Shown in pieces: positions 1 to 8,696 of a stretch of DNA of 64,000 nucleotides. Every line of letters begins with the position of its first letter. Position 1 is the stretch's first letter. A program made the position numbers and the translations under genes. Source of the stretch: Bryobacterales bacterium. GTDB taxonomy: Bacteria; Acidobacteriota; Terriglobia; Bryobacterales; UBA6623. The notes beneath the pieces were generated by a model. That model saw nothing but the letters and a program-made list of their open reading frames with translations, did no database searches and was not told the DNA's origin. The stretch lies in contig JAPOOG010000087.1 in assembly GCA_026713545.1 (NCBI GenBank), positions 1-64,000 on the forward strand, written 5' to 3'.

Positions 1-120
1 CTGCGCGCCGCCAAGGCCCGCTCGCTTGCCGCGCTCGAGACATGCCTCGCCGATGCCCTCGCTGCTGTGACTCCGCACAACATTCAAGCTTGCTTCCGCC
101 ACTGCGGCTACGGACTATGA
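1..120 (+). CDS. IS630-family-like transposase, C-terminal fragment (runs off the left edge)
   Basis: The frame opening at base 1 reads 39 residues to a TGA at 118-120. The end of the peptide (A-V-T-P-H-N-I-Q-A-C-F-R-H-C-G-Y) resembles the C-terminal tail of IS630-type DDE transposases, where a 'xxWFRHCGY' ending after the last catalytic Glu is typical. The catalytic residues would lie upstream, outside this window, so it cannot be said whether the gene is intact. The call rests on a short motif only. The next gene starts 66 bases downstream and is unrelated. Confidence 0.6.
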   Translation: MRAAKARSLAALETCLADALAAVTPHNIQACFRHCGYGL

Positions 121-186
121 AATCTTTGAAAATGCTCTAGCCGTCCGTGCTGAAACCCCGCGTCGCAGGGAGAGCGGCGAGGCGCG

Positions 187-1203
187 ATGACGTATCCGCG
201 GGTACGATCGTGTGCCGAAAGCGCGGGTTTTCGACTTGCAGCAGGCATGAAACAAGGCAGATCGCCCGCCCGTTGTTCACGGCGCAAATGGTTCAGCCGG
301 TTCGGCCTTGCGCCCGTATTGGCGATTCAGTGCGGGCGGAAGTCATTGGCGGAATCACCACCCTGCCCGTTCCGCCGAAGTCGACGATGGGTGGCGCCCG
401 CCCCGTTCCTGCCCGACACGAGATCTTGGGGCGACGAGGGCCTTTACGCGGCCTGGCTCGGGCACAGCACGGTCTTGCTCAAGATCGATGGGCGCATGGT
501 GCTGACCGATCCGATCTTCAGCCGGCGCGCCGGTGTGCACTTGCGTGTTTGCACAGTGGGGTTGCACCGCCGCGTGGCGCCCGCGCTGGCCATCGACAAC
601 CTTCCCCGTCCGGACGCGATCGTGCTCTCGCACGCGCACGTGGATCATTTCGATATCCCCTCGCTGCGCAAACTGGCCCACCCGGAAACACGCTTGATCA
701 CGGCCTGCGGAACAAGCGACCTGGTGCCGCTGCGCCGCCGTTTCCGCGCCGTGCAAGAGACGGGCTGGGGAGAGGGTTTCCGCATCGGTTCGGTGGGCAT
801 CGCGGCGTTTGAAGTGAACCACTGGGGCGCGCGCTACGGCTCGGACACGTGGCGGGGCTATAACGGCTACGTCATCGAGTCGGGGCGCTATCGAGTTCTG
901 TTTGCGGGAGACACGGCCCTGACCGATCGCTTCCGGGATCTGAAGAGTCCGCGGCCGTTCGACTTGGCGATCATGCCGATCGGCGCCTACAATCCTCGGA
1001 TCCATCATCATTGTTCTCCGGAACAAGCGTGGCGCATGGCGAACGAGGCGGGCGCCGAGCGGATTCTGCCGGTGCATCACCAGACCTTCCCCCTGGGGCA
1101 GGAGCCGCCCCTCGAACCGATCGAGCGATTCCATGAAGCCGCCGGCAGCCAGGCGGATCGTATCGCCGCGAGCCGGATCGGCGAGCAGGTACGAATCATC
1201 TGA
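187..1203 (+). CDS. MBL-fold metal-dependent hydrolase (UlaG / NAPE-PLD-like)
   Basis: The protein has 338 residues. The metallo-beta-lactamase signature HxHxDH is seen as S-H-A-H-V-D-H-F-D (H149, H151, D153, H154). It is followed by N-H-W-G-A-R-Y-G near 211-218, G-D-T at 241-243, and V-H-H near 296-298, which are the later metal ligands. The opening W-L-G-H-S-T-V-L-L is typical of the UlaG and NAPE-PLD branch, which cleaves lactones or phosphodiesters. The substrate here is not known. The first 75 residues are Arg-rich and do not match the fold, so the true start may be the ATG at 247 or later. The gene stands alone, downstream of a transposase tail. Confidence 0.8.
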   Translation: MTYPRVRSCAESAGFRLAAGMKQGRSPARCSRRKWFSRFGLAPVLAIQCGRKSLAESPPCPFRRSRRWVAPAPFLPDTRSWGDEGLYAAWLGHSTVLLKIDGRMVLTDPIFSRRAGVHLRVCTVGLHRRVAPALAIDNLPRPDAIVLSHAHVDHFDIPSLRKLAHPETRLITACGTSDLVPLRRRFRAVQETGWGEGFRIGSVGIAAFEVNHWGARYGSDTWRGYNGYVIESGRYRVLFAGDTALTDRFRDLKSPRPFDLAIMPIGAYNPRIHHHCSPEQAWRMANEAGAERILPVHHQTFPLGQEPPLEPIERFHEAAGSQADRIAASRIGEQVRII

Positions 1204-1242
1204 GCGCTCTCCCCGACATCCAAGGGGGTCAGCGAGTGCGGA

Positions 1243-1336
1243 CAAGGCTGCGTTTCACATCGCCTGACGGGGGAGGCTCGCGATCCGAAGCCCGTGATTC
1301 GTGCCTCGTGTTTCGTGGTGAGAAATGCAGGTCAGG
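1243..1336 (+). repeat. Short repeat, one end matching the 134-182-bp inverted-repeat element
   Basis: Bases 1315-1334 read GTGGTGAGAAATGCAGGTCA, one base different from the right terminal repeat of the complete elements at 6748-6929 and 37975-38108. A much weaker left-end match (CTGCGTTTCACAT, 1248-1260) faces it. The interior contains CGTGATTCGTG and CGTGTTTCGTG motifs that also occur, on the other strand, near 6580-6613. It is probably a decayed copy lying downstream of the MBL-fold gene. Confidence 0.5.
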
Positions 1337-1529
1337 CTCCGGGGCCTTTGAGCAGCTTGGCAGGCAACGTAACGGCCGCCCAGATCAGGTCGAGCACACC
1401 ACCGACAACGATACCCAGGAGACGGAAGGGCAGCAGCAGGAGCCAGACGATCGGGTAGAGGATCAGGGCCAGCAAGGCCAGCGGCCAGCAGAGAAAGAGC
1501 AGGATCAACCACAGCAGGAAGGACCACAT
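1332..1529 (-). CDS. Small hydrophobic membrane protein
   Basis: The 65-residue product is almost wholly hydrophobic. Leu/Trp-rich segments at about residues 3-24 and 24-50 fit two closely spaced membrane helices, and the tail is short (L-L-K-G-P-G-A). No family is recognised. The long uninterrupted apolar run on one strand and the ATG start argue for a real gene rather than a shadow. It overlaps the end of the repeat at 1315-1334 by three bases. It could help anchor or regulate a membrane complex, but nothing nearby says which. Confidence 0.5.
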   Translation of the reverse strand: MWSFLLWLILLFLCWPLALLALILYPIVWLLLLPFRLLGIVVGGVLDLIWAAVTLPAKLLKGPGA

Positions 1530-1586
1530 TTTCTACATGCTCCGGAATAGAGATACGGAGGATATGCAGGGAAGTTCCGGTTCTGA

Positions 1587-1652
1587 CTGAAACATCCTCC
1601 TGATCAGGCCGCGTTGACACCGGTCCGGATGTTCCCCTCTTGTATGATCCGC
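1587..1652 (+). repeat. 66-bp dispersed repeat, copy 1
   Basis: This segment aligns without gaps to 35940-36005, with 53 of 66 bases identical by hand count. It begins CTGAAACATCC and ends ATGATCCGC. Inside it AACATCC (1591-1597) and GGATGTT (1627-1633) form a 7-bp inverted repeat, and TTGAC lies between the arms. It lies in the spacer between the small membrane gene and the LysR gene. Confidence 0.7.
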
Positions 1653-1821
1653 CCGCGGGCGGAGGAAAAACTCGCCGGGGCAAGCCATCATCCTTCGGAT
1701 CAGATGGTTATGGACACAGAGCCCGTCTGAATAGCGCCGCTCTCCTGCACGCCCCGCATGGGCATGATGATTGATGATATCGAGAAGCCCACAAAATAAG
1801 CTATAGTAATGTTCGCCTGCC

Positions 1822-2709
1822 GTGAACTCCGGCCACTTCAAGGTCTTTCGAGACATTGCGCAGACTCACAGCGTCAGCCGCGGCGCTGCAATGAACGGCA
1901 TCTCGCAATCTGCGGCGAGCCAAATCCTCAAGCATCTGGAAAACGACATCGGCGTGGTCCTGCTGGATCGCAGCACGCGCCCCCTGAAGCTCACGCCGGC
2001 CGGCCGGCTTTACTTTGACGCCAGCCGCGACATCGTACGGCGCTACGAAGTGATGCGGGCCGAGATCGATTCGCTTACGGGCGAGCTCGTCGGATCGGTG
2101 CGGGTTGCTTCGATCTACTCGATCGGCCTTTATGAAATGCGCCGCATTCGGGAAGATTTCGAAGAAGAGCACTCCCAGGCGCGCGTGCATCTCGAGTACA
2201 TGCATCCCGAAAAGGTCTATGAAGCGGTCAGCGGTGATCAGGCCGATCTCGGGTTGATCAGCTACCCCACGGCTACGAAGAAACTCAAGGTGATTCCCTG
2301 GCGTATCGAGAAGATGGTTGTCGTTTGCCATCCGCGGCATCGGCTGGCGCGGAAACGGACGGTTGAAGTCAGCGACTTGGCCGGTCAGGAGTTCGTGAGC
2401 TTCGATCCGGATCTTTCGATCCGCAAGGCGATGGACCGCTTTTTTCGAGAACGCGGGCTGCCGAGGAAAGTCGTGCTGGCGTTCGACAACATTCAGATGA
2501 TCAAAGAAGCGCTGGTGATCGGCTCGGGGATCAGCCTGCTGCCGGAGCGGACGGTTCGGCAGGAAGTGACGGAAGGAAGGCTGGTAGCGCACCGCATCGA
2601 AGCTCCGGAGCTTGTTCGGCCGGTCGGCATCGTGCAACGCCGCGGCACGACGCTCTCGCCCACGGCAGCGGCCTTCCTGAAGTATCTGCAGGAGCGCCCC
2701 GGGGATTAG
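1822..2709 (+). CDS. LysR-family transcriptional regulator
   Basis: The protein has 295 residues, the usual LysR length. An N-terminal winged helix-turn-helix covers about residues 1-60, with S-Q-S-A-A-S-Q-I-L-K-H-L-E as the recognition part and R-P-L-K-L-T-P-A-G-R following. A periplasmic-binding-like effector domain runs from about residue 88 to 290. The start is GTG at 1822, and no strong Shine-Dalgarno sequence is visible. LysR proteins usually control a divergent neighbour. The divergent gene here is only the small hydrophobic one at 1332-1529, so the target and effector are unknown. The next gene begins 65 bases downstream on the same strand. Confidence 0.92.
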   Translation: MNSGHFKVFRDIAQTHSVSRGAAMNGISQSAASQILKHLENDIGVVLLDRSTRPLKLTPAGRLYFDASRDIVRRYEVMRAEIDSLTGELVGSVRVASIYSIGLYEMRRIREDFEEEHSQARVHLEYMHPEKVYEAVSGDQADLGLISYPTATKKLKVIPWRIEKMVVVCHPRHRLARKRTVEVSDLAGQEFVSFDPDLSIRKAMDRFFRERGLPRKVVLAFDNIQMIKEALVIGSGISLLPERTVRQEVTEGRLVAHRIEAPELVRPVGIVQRRGTTLSPTAAAFLKYLQERPGD

Positions 2710-2774
2710 CGGCGGTTTTCGAGAGGCCTCACGGCAGCGGTATGGCTGCATAAAGTGATAAGCTGGCAGCGGGA

Positions 2775-3017
2775 ATGAAGCCTCTTGCGCGCCACCTGGA
2801 AGAGGCGGGCATCAGCCTCGGCCGACTCGTCAGTGCGTCGGGCCTCGACCAGAAACGGGTGCTCGCGATCGTCAACGGCAACTACATCCCCAGCCCGTCG
2901 CAGAGAGAGCGTCTGGCCTCCGCCCTGGGCGTTGCCATCGATGAGATTTCCTGGGGACACGCGGTGCCGGTCCAGTACATGCGCGGCAACGGTCCGCAAT
3001 CCGGACGCCCTACTTGA
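2775..3017 (+). CDS. Small HTH (XRE-like) DNA-binding protein
   Basis: The 80-residue product contains an XRE/Cro-like helix-turn-helix at about residues 12-55. G-I-S-L-G-R-L-V-S-A-S-G-L is followed by R-V-L-A-I-V-N-G-N-Y and a third-helix region S-Q-R-E-R-L-A-S-A-L-G-V. The pattern 'chosen by position, then ageing out through SxxQRxRLAxALG' is typical of plasmid- and phage-type repressors and of small chromosomal regulators. The tail after residue 57 is short and shows no second domain. It lies 65 bases after the LysR gene and may be co-transcribed. Its targets are unknown. Confidence 0.7.
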   Translation: MKPLARHLEEAGISLGRLVSASGLDQKRVLAIVNGNYIPSPSQRERLASALGVAIDEISWGHAVPVQYMRGNGPQSGRPT

Positions 3018-3148
3018 AGACCGCGGCCTTCGCCCCCGTGTGCTCCGATTCGGCAGGAAAAGCAGTAGCGCGGCATGCCGTGGCCCCGTGCTTCTCCGTT
3101 TGCCGTAATCCATTACTCGACCTCTGGAATCTAGAATCAGTAGTGCAC

Positions 3149-3724
3149 ATGCAAAGGTTTTCTACCGCTTTGTTTGTTGCGGTTATTTTTTCCTCCTGCT
3201 GGCCAATTCAGCTTGATGCGAAAACCGTCGTCGTGAAAGCAGGCTGGAAAGAAACCAGAACCACGCTGGCTCAGCCTGATTTTCGCCTCAAGCTCCAGAT
3301 TCAGTTGAAATCGAACAAGAAGATGAAGGGAGTTGTGACCGAAACCACTAGCGCCGGACTGAGGCTTGAACGGAATGGATCCGAGACTTTCATTCAGCGA
3401 ACCGAGATACATTCAATCCGGCTTGTCCCTCGCAAGGCGAGCAGCCACCGGAATCGAGTACTTGCCCTCGCGGGAGGCATTCCTGCTGGGCTCGGCGTTG
3501 CCTTGGGAACGTGGCACGTTGGTTGCGCCGTTGCAGGTGGTTGCGGGGAGCCGTCTGATCCTGTCGGTTCCGCAGGTTTTTATGGGGTCTTGGTGGCTGT
3601 TCCGGTTCTGCTGTACAAGCTCGCGGCGCGGGCTGATCGAGGAGCATTGTTGATCATTCTGGATGAGAGTGTTGCGAATCACTCTCTGGGGGGCCCTGTG
3701 CACAGAGCCGTTGTTATCGGATAA
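3149..3724 (+). CDS. Secreted or membrane-anchored protein of unknown function
   Basis: The 191-residue product starts at ATG 3149 with a clear Sec signal peptide (M-Q-R-F-S-T-A-L-F-V-A-V-I-F, cleavage probably after L-D-A). The frame stays open upstream to 3014, but that stretch lacks signal-peptide character. A short beta-rich domain follows (residues ~25-95, with a motif V-V-T-E-T-T-S-A-G-L-R-L-E). One or two hydrophobic segments rich in Gly lie at about 105-160. Secreted proteins with this 'Q-L-K-S-N-K-K-M-K-G-V-V' type of beta domain are common as lineage-specific genes. I do not recognise the family. Confidence 0.6.
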   Translation: MQRFSTALFVAVIFSSCWPIQLDAKTVVVKAGWKETRTTLAQPDFRLKLQIQLKSNKKMKGVVTETTSAGLRLERNGSETFIQRTEIHSIRLVPRKASSHRNRVLALAGGIPAGLGVALGTWHVGCAVAGGCGEPSDPVGSAGFYGVLVAVPVLLYKLAARADRGALLIILDESVANHSLGGPVHRAVVIG

Positions 3725-3774
3725 GAGCCTGTGAATGATCTCGTGTTTTCGGGACACGCCGTGGGCCACGGTGT

Positions 3775-4240
3775 TCAGAGATGAATCCGGTTGATCAGGG
3801 GCGGCCGAGGCTGGTTTGCCGCCGATCCGTCCGGACAGTGCCCCCGGACTCTCTGAAACGGTCCCAGAAGCAGCGAAATGGTCCCCACCAAGTCCGCCAT
3901 CGCCCGAAGAAACGTCTCTGACGATCCTTTGGCTCTGTCCTTGCAAGGTTCGAGGCGTGCCGATTCCAGCAACGTTCCTCATGAGCACGGCCAGATTGTA
4001 TCCGCAGGCGTGGATCAACAATCGGTTCCGAATGTTGGCGTGGCCCCGCCAGTGCACCCGCCGCATCCCGCCGGTTTCGTACGTGCGGGCCCTCGACTGC
4101 TCCCCTTCTGCGCCCGCCGCAGCCCGGTTCCCGTCCGCCCTCCCCGTTCACGCACTCCCGGCTGGCCGCGACCGTCTCTTTGACCGATTCCTTGCCGTCC
4201 CGGTTGCGCGCCTCCCGCTGCGCCTCCGGCACATGCGGCT
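3775..4240 (-). pseudogene. Frameshifted C-terminal remnant of an IS1182-like transposase
   Basis: On the minus strand, bases 4082-3950 read E-T-G-G-M-R-R-V-H-W-R-G-H-A-N-I, then R-L-L-I-H-A-C-G-Y-N-L and V-G-type G-I-G-T-P-R-T-L-Q-G. This is the well-known C-terminal block of IS1182-like DDE transposases (ETGGxRRxHLRGHxNIxKRLLIHxxGFNL...GVGTPRGLQG). The block just upstream (R-V-N-G-E, R-R-R-G-A-V-E) is in another frame, and the downstream tail (M-A-D-L-V-G-T-I-S-L-L-L-G) is in a third. At least two frameshifts and a TGA interrupt it. No inverted repeats could be placed around it. It is a dead insertion sequence. Confidence 0.7.
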
Positions 4241-4396
4241 CCTGCCCGCCCGCCGCTGGGAGCGCGTAGGTGTCGTTGCTCCTACACTGCTCATGCCAGA
4301 CAAGCGCAACGAAGAGATTGCGGCGTTATCGCGCTCCCGGCCCTGCAGTTCCGGGAAGGGCAAGTCGGCCCGCCAATTCGTTTAGAATCGGGACTT
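4241..4396. other. Spacer between the transposase remnant and the beta-helix gene
   Basis: These 156 bases may still hold eroded transposase sequence, but no motif can be recognised. A GGGA lies 7 bases before the ATG of the next gene. Confidence 0.4.
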
Positions 4397-6343
4397 ATGC
4401 GCGTTTTCCTGCCTTCTTGCCTTCTCCTCCTCGCCGCCGCCGCCCACGCCGACGACAGCACCCGCACCGGCCGTTTCACCGTCGAGCATCCGACACTGCA
4501 CAACCTCGGCTTCGAGTGGGCCATCACCGGCGACGGCAACCGCAACGCCTCCGTCACGGTCGAGTTCCGCCGCGTCGGCGATGCCGAGTGGCGTCCGGCT
4601 CTTCCGCTGGTGCGGGTCGGAGGGGAGCGAATCTTCCGCAAACGCGAGCACCTCGAATACACCGTCCCCGACGGCTTCGCGGGAAGCATCCTCAATCTGG
4701 AGCCCGGCACGGAATACGAGTGCCGCTTCAAGCTGGCCGACCCCGACGGCGCCGGCGGCCCAACGACCAAAACCGTCCGCGTCACCACCCGAACCGAGCC
4801 GCGGCCCTACCCGGAAGGACGCATCCGCCACGTCTATCCGCCCTATCACGAGGGCCCGCGGCAGGAACCCCACTTCAGCAGCCTGCTCGAGGCCTATTAC
4901 GGCGCCGGGCTCGGCGATTGGAACGTCGTCTGGGAGCGGCGCGTTCAACCGGGCGACACGATCCTCGTCCATGCCGGCCTCTACCGCAACGACCGTCTCA
5001 ACTACGTCGACCCGATGATGACGCCGTTCGACGGAACGAATTGGCTCACGATCAAGGCCACACCCGAAAAGCCCATCACCATCAAAGCCGCCGGAGACGG
5101 CGAAGTCGTCTTCGACGGCGCGGGCAACCATCGCCTGTTCGATGTCACGGCTTCCGCCCATCACATCTTCGACGGACTCACCTTCCGCAACACCGACATC
5201 GCCATCTTCGCGGGATTCAAGGAGGTGAACGGCGCCGTCGGCCTCACCGTCAAGAACTGCCGCTTCGAGGACATCGGCTTCGGCGTCTGGACCGAGTACG
5301 CCGGGTCGAGCGACTTCTACATTGCCGACAACATCTTTATCGGCCGTATCGAGCAGCGCAACCTGCTGGTCGGCTGGACCGGCCCGCTGTGGCGCAGCGC
5401 CGGCCCATACGGCTCTCACGAAGTCCGCAGCTATTACGCCGTCAAGGTCTACGGCCCCGGTCACGTCATCGCCCACAACGCCGTCGCCTACTTTCACGAC
5501 GGCATCGGCATCTCCACCTACGGAACACCCGAGTCCGACCCCGAGCGGCGCGCCTCATCCATCGACATCTACAACAACGACATCCACATGTCCGGCGACG
5601 ACTTCATCGAAACCGACGGCGGCGTACACAACATCCGCGTCTACAACAACCGCGGCGTCAACGCGGCGCACGGCGGCTACAGCTCACAACCGGTCTTCGG
5701 TGGCCCGGCCTATTTCATCCGCAACATCCTCTACCACGTCCCCAGCGGCGTCGCCTTCAAGTTTTCCGCCAAGGCCGCCGGACTGTTCGCCTACCACAAC
5801 ACCATCATCGGCGAACACGTCGCGAGCGATCCCTCGTCCAACATGCACTATCGCAACAACCTCTTTCTGGGGCGCGATACCCCCGGCCGCGCTGTGATGA
5901 TCTGGGCGAATGCCGGCTCGGACTACAGCTCGGACTACAACGGCTTCCGCCCCAACAAGGGCGTCGTCGAGCAATATCGCTGGCTCGCTCCGCGAAGCGG
6001 TGAGACGATCTATGAGCCCCGCCCCGAAGACTGGCGCGCGTTCTCGACGCTCGACGAGTTCCGAGCCGCCACGGGCCAGGAACAGCACGGCCTCGAGCTC
6101 GATTTCGACGTCTTCGAGCAGATGACCCCCCCCGATCCGACGAAGCGCCACGCCGTCTACCACGCCAAGGATCTGAACTTCCGACTGAAGACTGGCGGCA
6201 AGGCCGTCGACGCCGGCGTCCTCATCCCCACCGTCAACGACCACTTCACCGGCAACGCCCCCGACCTGGGTGCCCTCGAATCAGGCCGCCCCCAACCTCA
6301 TTACGGCCCGCGTTGGCTGAAAACCCAGCCCTTCTACCAATGA
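4397..6343 (+). CDS. Secreted right-handed beta-helix protein (polysaccharide-lyase/hydrolase-like)
   Basis: The 648-residue protein begins with a signal peptide (M-R-V-F-L-P-S-C-L-L-L-L-A-A-A-A, cleaved near A-H-A). A fibronectin-like beta domain with an N-L-E-P-G-T-E-Y-E-C motif follows at about 25-135. Then comes a long region of short repeated beta turns (N-C-R-F-E-D-I-G-F, N-N-D-I-H-M-S-G-D-D, N-I-L-Y-H-V-P-S-G) characteristic of parallel beta-helices of the pectate-lyase superfamily. The motif 'N-D-I-H-M-S-G-D-D-F-I-E-T-D-G-G' (about 395-410) resembles a conserved acidic turn seen in such proteins. It probably acts on an extracellular polysaccharide, but neither lyase nor hydrolase activity can be assigned. 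The gene is solitary. Confidence 0.8.
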   Translation: MRVFLPSCLLLLAAAAHADDSTRTGRFTVEHPTLHNLGFEWAITGDGNRNASVTVEFRRVGDAEWRPALPLVRVGGERIFRKREHLEYTVPDGFAGSILNLEPGTEYECRFKLADPDGAGGPTTKTVRVTTRTEPRPYPEGRIRHVYPPYHEGPRQEPHFSSLLEAYYGAGLGDWNVVWERRVQPGDTILVHAGLYRNDRLNYVDPMMTPFDGTNWLTIKATPEKPITIKAAGDGEVVFDGAGNHRLFDVTASAHHIFDGLTFRNTDIAIFAGFKEVNGAVGLTVKNCRFEDIGFGVWTEYAGSSDFYIADNIFIGRIEQRNLLVGWTGPLWRSAGPYGSHEVRSYYAVKVYGPGHVIAHNAVAYFHDGIGISTYGTPESDPERRASSIDIYNNDIHMSGDDFIETDGGVHNIRVYNNRGVNAAHGGYSSQPVFGGPAYFIRNILYHVPSGVAFKFSAKAAGLFAYHNTIIGEHVASDPSSNMHYRNNLFLGRDTPGRAVMIWANAGSDYSSDYNGFRPNKGVVEQYRWLAPRSGETIYEPRPEDWRAFSTLDEFRAATGQEQHGLELDFDVFEQMTPPDPTKRHAVYHAKDLNFRLKTGGKAVDAGVLIPTVNDHFTGNAPDLGALESGRPQPHYGPRWLKTQPFYQ

Positions 6344-6478
6344 CGGATTGACGACCAGAGGAAAAGCGGCTGGTGCAACCCCGAAGGCTGGCGAGGCCCC
6401 GCCTCCGACCGGCGGGCAGGACGAACGGATCGCCTCGTACGCTTGACTCGAATGTGAACCTTGGCCGGCGAAGGAAAC

Positions 6479-6566
6479 TAACCTCCACTTCTCACCACGC
6501 GGCGAGGGGAAGTGCGCGAGAGGGCCGTCAGGACGAGGAGCGAGCCGCTTGGAGCAAGCAGCACGG
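6479..6566 (+). repeat. Partial copy (left half) of the 134-182-bp inverted-repeat element
   Basis: TAACCTCCACTTCTCACCAC (6479-6498) matches the left terminal repeat of the complete copies with few changes. The following ~65 bases (ACGCGGCGAGG, GTGCGCGAGAGGGCCGTCAG, CGAGCCGCTTGG) continue the match. No right-hand terminal repeat follows. The sequence runs instead into CACGAATCACGAG-type motifs at 6580-6613. Confidence 0.7.
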
Positions 6567-6747
6567 ACTGTAAGGTTTTTCACGAATCACGAGACACGAA
6601 ACACGAATCACGGCCTTTCTGACCGCCAAGGCGCGAGGCTCCCGACTGCCTTGCCTGCGGCGGGGCTTCGATAGACTGTGGTTGCGGCTCTGAGTCCGGT
6701 CTTGTGTCGATAGCCTTGAAGTCACCGTCCACGCCAAGCGAAGCAGA

Positions 6748-6929
6748 CAACCTGCGCTTCTCACCACGTGGCAAGGCGAAGTGCGTGAGAGGGCTGTCAG
6801 GACGAGGCGCGAGCCGCTTGGCGCGCGCAGGCGTACTTGAAAGTACATCGAGCACGGCAAGCCAGCGCAACGAAGTCATGGCGGTCGTATCGCGTGCTCC
6901 GACCGTCATGTGGTGAGAAATGCAGGTTA
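6748..6929 (+). mobile_element. Miniature inverted-repeat element, complete copy (182 bp)
   Basis: The left end CAACCTGCGCTTCTCACCAC (6748-6767) is the reverse complement, with few mismatches, of the right end GTGGTGAGAAATGCAGGTTA (6910-6929). Between them lie blocks shared with the copy at 37975-38108: GTGCGTGAGAGGG, GTCAGGACGAG, and CAACGAAGTCATGGCGGTCG. There is no reading frame for a transposase, so it would be non-autonomous. Its right end contains the ATG used by the next gene. Confidence 0.75.
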
Positions 6930-8515
6930 GACCTGATCGCTCGCGAACTCTCTCGGGGACTCCCGTCGAGAAGGTCTACACCCGTGACCGTCTGAGCGAC
7001 TTCGACCCGAGCGCCGATCTCGGCGATCCGGGCGGCTTCCCGTTCACTCGCGGCATCCATGCCGACATGTACCGCGGCAAGCAGTGGACCATGCGGCAGT
7101 TCTCGGGCTTCGCCGCGCCCGAGGAAACGAACCGCCGCTACCGCTATTTGCTCGAACACGGACAAACGGGGCTCTCCGTGGCCTTCGACCTGCCCACCTT
7201 GATGGGTTATGACGCTGATGATCCCCTGGCGGCCGGAGAGGTAGGCAAGTGCGGAGTGGCGATTTCAAGCCTGGCGGACATGGAGGAGTTGTTCCGAGAC
7301 ATCCCGCTGGCCGAGGTGACGACATCAATGACGATCACCTCGTCGGCAGCCATTCTGTGGGCCATGTATCTCGTCGTGGCCGAGAAGCAGGGTGCTGATT
7401 GGGCGCGGCTTTCGGGGACGATCCAGAACGACATTCTCAAGGAGTACATGGCGCAAAAGGAGTACATCTACCCGCCGCGTCCTTCGATGCGGTTGGTCGT
7501 CGATACGCTGGAGTTCGGCGCCGGGAACACTCCGAAGTTCAACCCGATTTCGATCAGCGGCTACCACATTCGCGAGGCGGGCGCGACGGCTCTGCAGGAG
7601 TTGGTCTTCACCCTCGGCGCCGGAGTCGAATACGTGAAGTGGGCTGTCGAACGCGGCTTGCAGATCGATCGCTTCGCGCCCCGGTTGAGCTTTTTTTTCG
7701 ACGTGCACAGCGACTTCTTCGAGGAGATCGCCAAGTTCCGGGCGGCGCGGAAGATCTGGGCCAGGCTGATGCGTGATCGCTTCGGCGCGAAGAACGAGCG
7801 TTCGTGGAAGCTGCGTTTCCATGCGCAGACGGCGGGCGTGTCGCTGACGGCCCAACAGCCTCGGGTGAATCTTGTTCGTACTGCGATTCAGGCCCTGGCC
7901 GCCGTTCTGGGCGGAGCGCAGTCGCTGCACACCAACTCGCTCGATGAGGCATACGCCTTGCCGACCGAGGAGGCCGCCTTGCTGGCGCTGCGGACACAGC
8001 AGGTGTTAGCCTGTGAGACCGGTGTGATCGAAGCGGCCGATCCGTTCGGGGGAAGCTATTTCCTGGAACGGCTGACTCTCGATTTGGAAAAGGGCTTTTT
8101 CGAGCAACTGGAGAAGATCGAAGCGATGGGCGGGATGGTGACGGCGGTCGAGAACGGCTATCCGCAGGCCGAGATCGCTCGATCGAGCTACGAGTTCCAG
8201 AAGTCCATCGAAGAAGGCCGCCGCCGGATCGTCGGCGTGAACGCATACGTCGAGGAGGAGCACGAGCCCATTCCCACGCTCTCGATCGACCACACTGTCG
8301 CCGAGAAGCAGTCGGCGAAGCTCGCCAAGCTGCGGTCGGAACGCGACAACGCCGCCGTTACCCGAGCCCTCGACAACCTCGGACGAGCCGCCGAAGGCGA
8401 TACGAACCTCATGTTCCCCATCCTCGACGCAGTCCGCGCCTACGCCACCCTGGGAGAAATGTGCGACGTGCTGCGGGGCGTCTTCGGCGTCTACAGCGAA
8501 CAGTCCGCGGTATAG
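6920..8515 (+). CDS. icmA: Acyl-CoA mutase large subunit, isobutyryl-CoA mutase type
   Basis: The 531-residue protein is a full-length catalytic barrel of the B12-dependent acyl-CoA mutase family without the B12 domain. Landmarks are W-T-M-R-Q-F (56-61), [11 protein letters not shown] (88-98), [11 protein letters not shown] (166-176), and S-G-Y-H (213-216). Aligning without gaps to Propionibacterium methylmalonyl-CoA mutase, Tyr89 is Phe61, Arg207 is Gln179, and Tyr243/His244 are Tyr215/His216. Phe plus Gln is the known signature of isobutyryl-CoA mutase, which interconverts n-butyryl- and isobutyryl-CoA. The only usable start, ATG 6920, lies inside a repeat element, and an in-frame TGA sits two codons before it. 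The B12-binding partner is probably 10166-10597. Confidence 0.85.
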   Translation: MQVRPDRSRTLSGTPVEKVYTRDRLSDFDPSADLGDPGGFPFTRGIHADMYRGKQWTMRQFSGFAAPEETNRRYRYLLEHGQTGLSVAFDLPTLMGYDADDPLAAGEVGKCGVAISSLADMEELFRDIPLAEVTTSMTITSSAAILWAMYLVVAEKQGADWARLSGTIQNDILKEYMAQKEYIYPPRPSMRLVVDTLEFGAGNTPKFNPISISGYHIREAGATALQELVFTLGAGVEYVKWAVERGLQIDRFAPRLSFFFDVHSDFFEEIAKFRAARKIWARLMRDRFGAKNERSWKLRFHAQTAGVSLTAQQPRVNLVRTAIQALAAVLGGAQSLHTNSLDEAYALPTEEAALLALRTQQVLACETGVIEAADPFGGSYFLERLTLDLEKGFFEQLEKIEAMGGMVTAVENGYPQAEIARSSYEFQKSIEEGRRRIVGVNAYVEEEHEPIPTLSIDHTVAEKQSAKLAKLRSERDNAAVTRALDNLGRAAEGDTNLMFPILDAVRAYATLGEMCDVLRGVFGVYSEQSAV

Positions 8516-8612
8516 CAGTCCCTCTTTTCTTGTCGAAGGAGTACGGCTTTCTTCCGTTCCACGTCAGAGGCGAGAACTATTGGCCGCTCCTCGCGCCGAT
8601 TCAGGTACGCAG

Positions 8613-8642
8613 CGTAGCGAGTGACGGTGAGGACTCGCTACG
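8613..8642 (+). other. Perfect 10-bp-stem hairpin after the mutase gene
   Basis: CGTAGCGAGT (8613-8622) and ACTCGCTACG (8633-8642) are perfect inverted repeats around a 10-base loop. There is no T-run after it, so it is not a canonical intrinsic terminator. It could protect the 3' end of the mutase mRNA or be a repeat fragment. Confidence 0.5.
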
Positions 8643-8696
8643 ACAGTCAGTTGGCAAGCACATCAAAAACAGCGGTCTCGTGCCATACTAACGCGC

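Noticed and set aside
4270..6003. 577-codon Arg/Pro-rich frame over the beta-helix gene
   Set aside because: Its composition is the product of high-GC codon bias in another frame. The beta-helix frame has a signal peptide and repeat structure.
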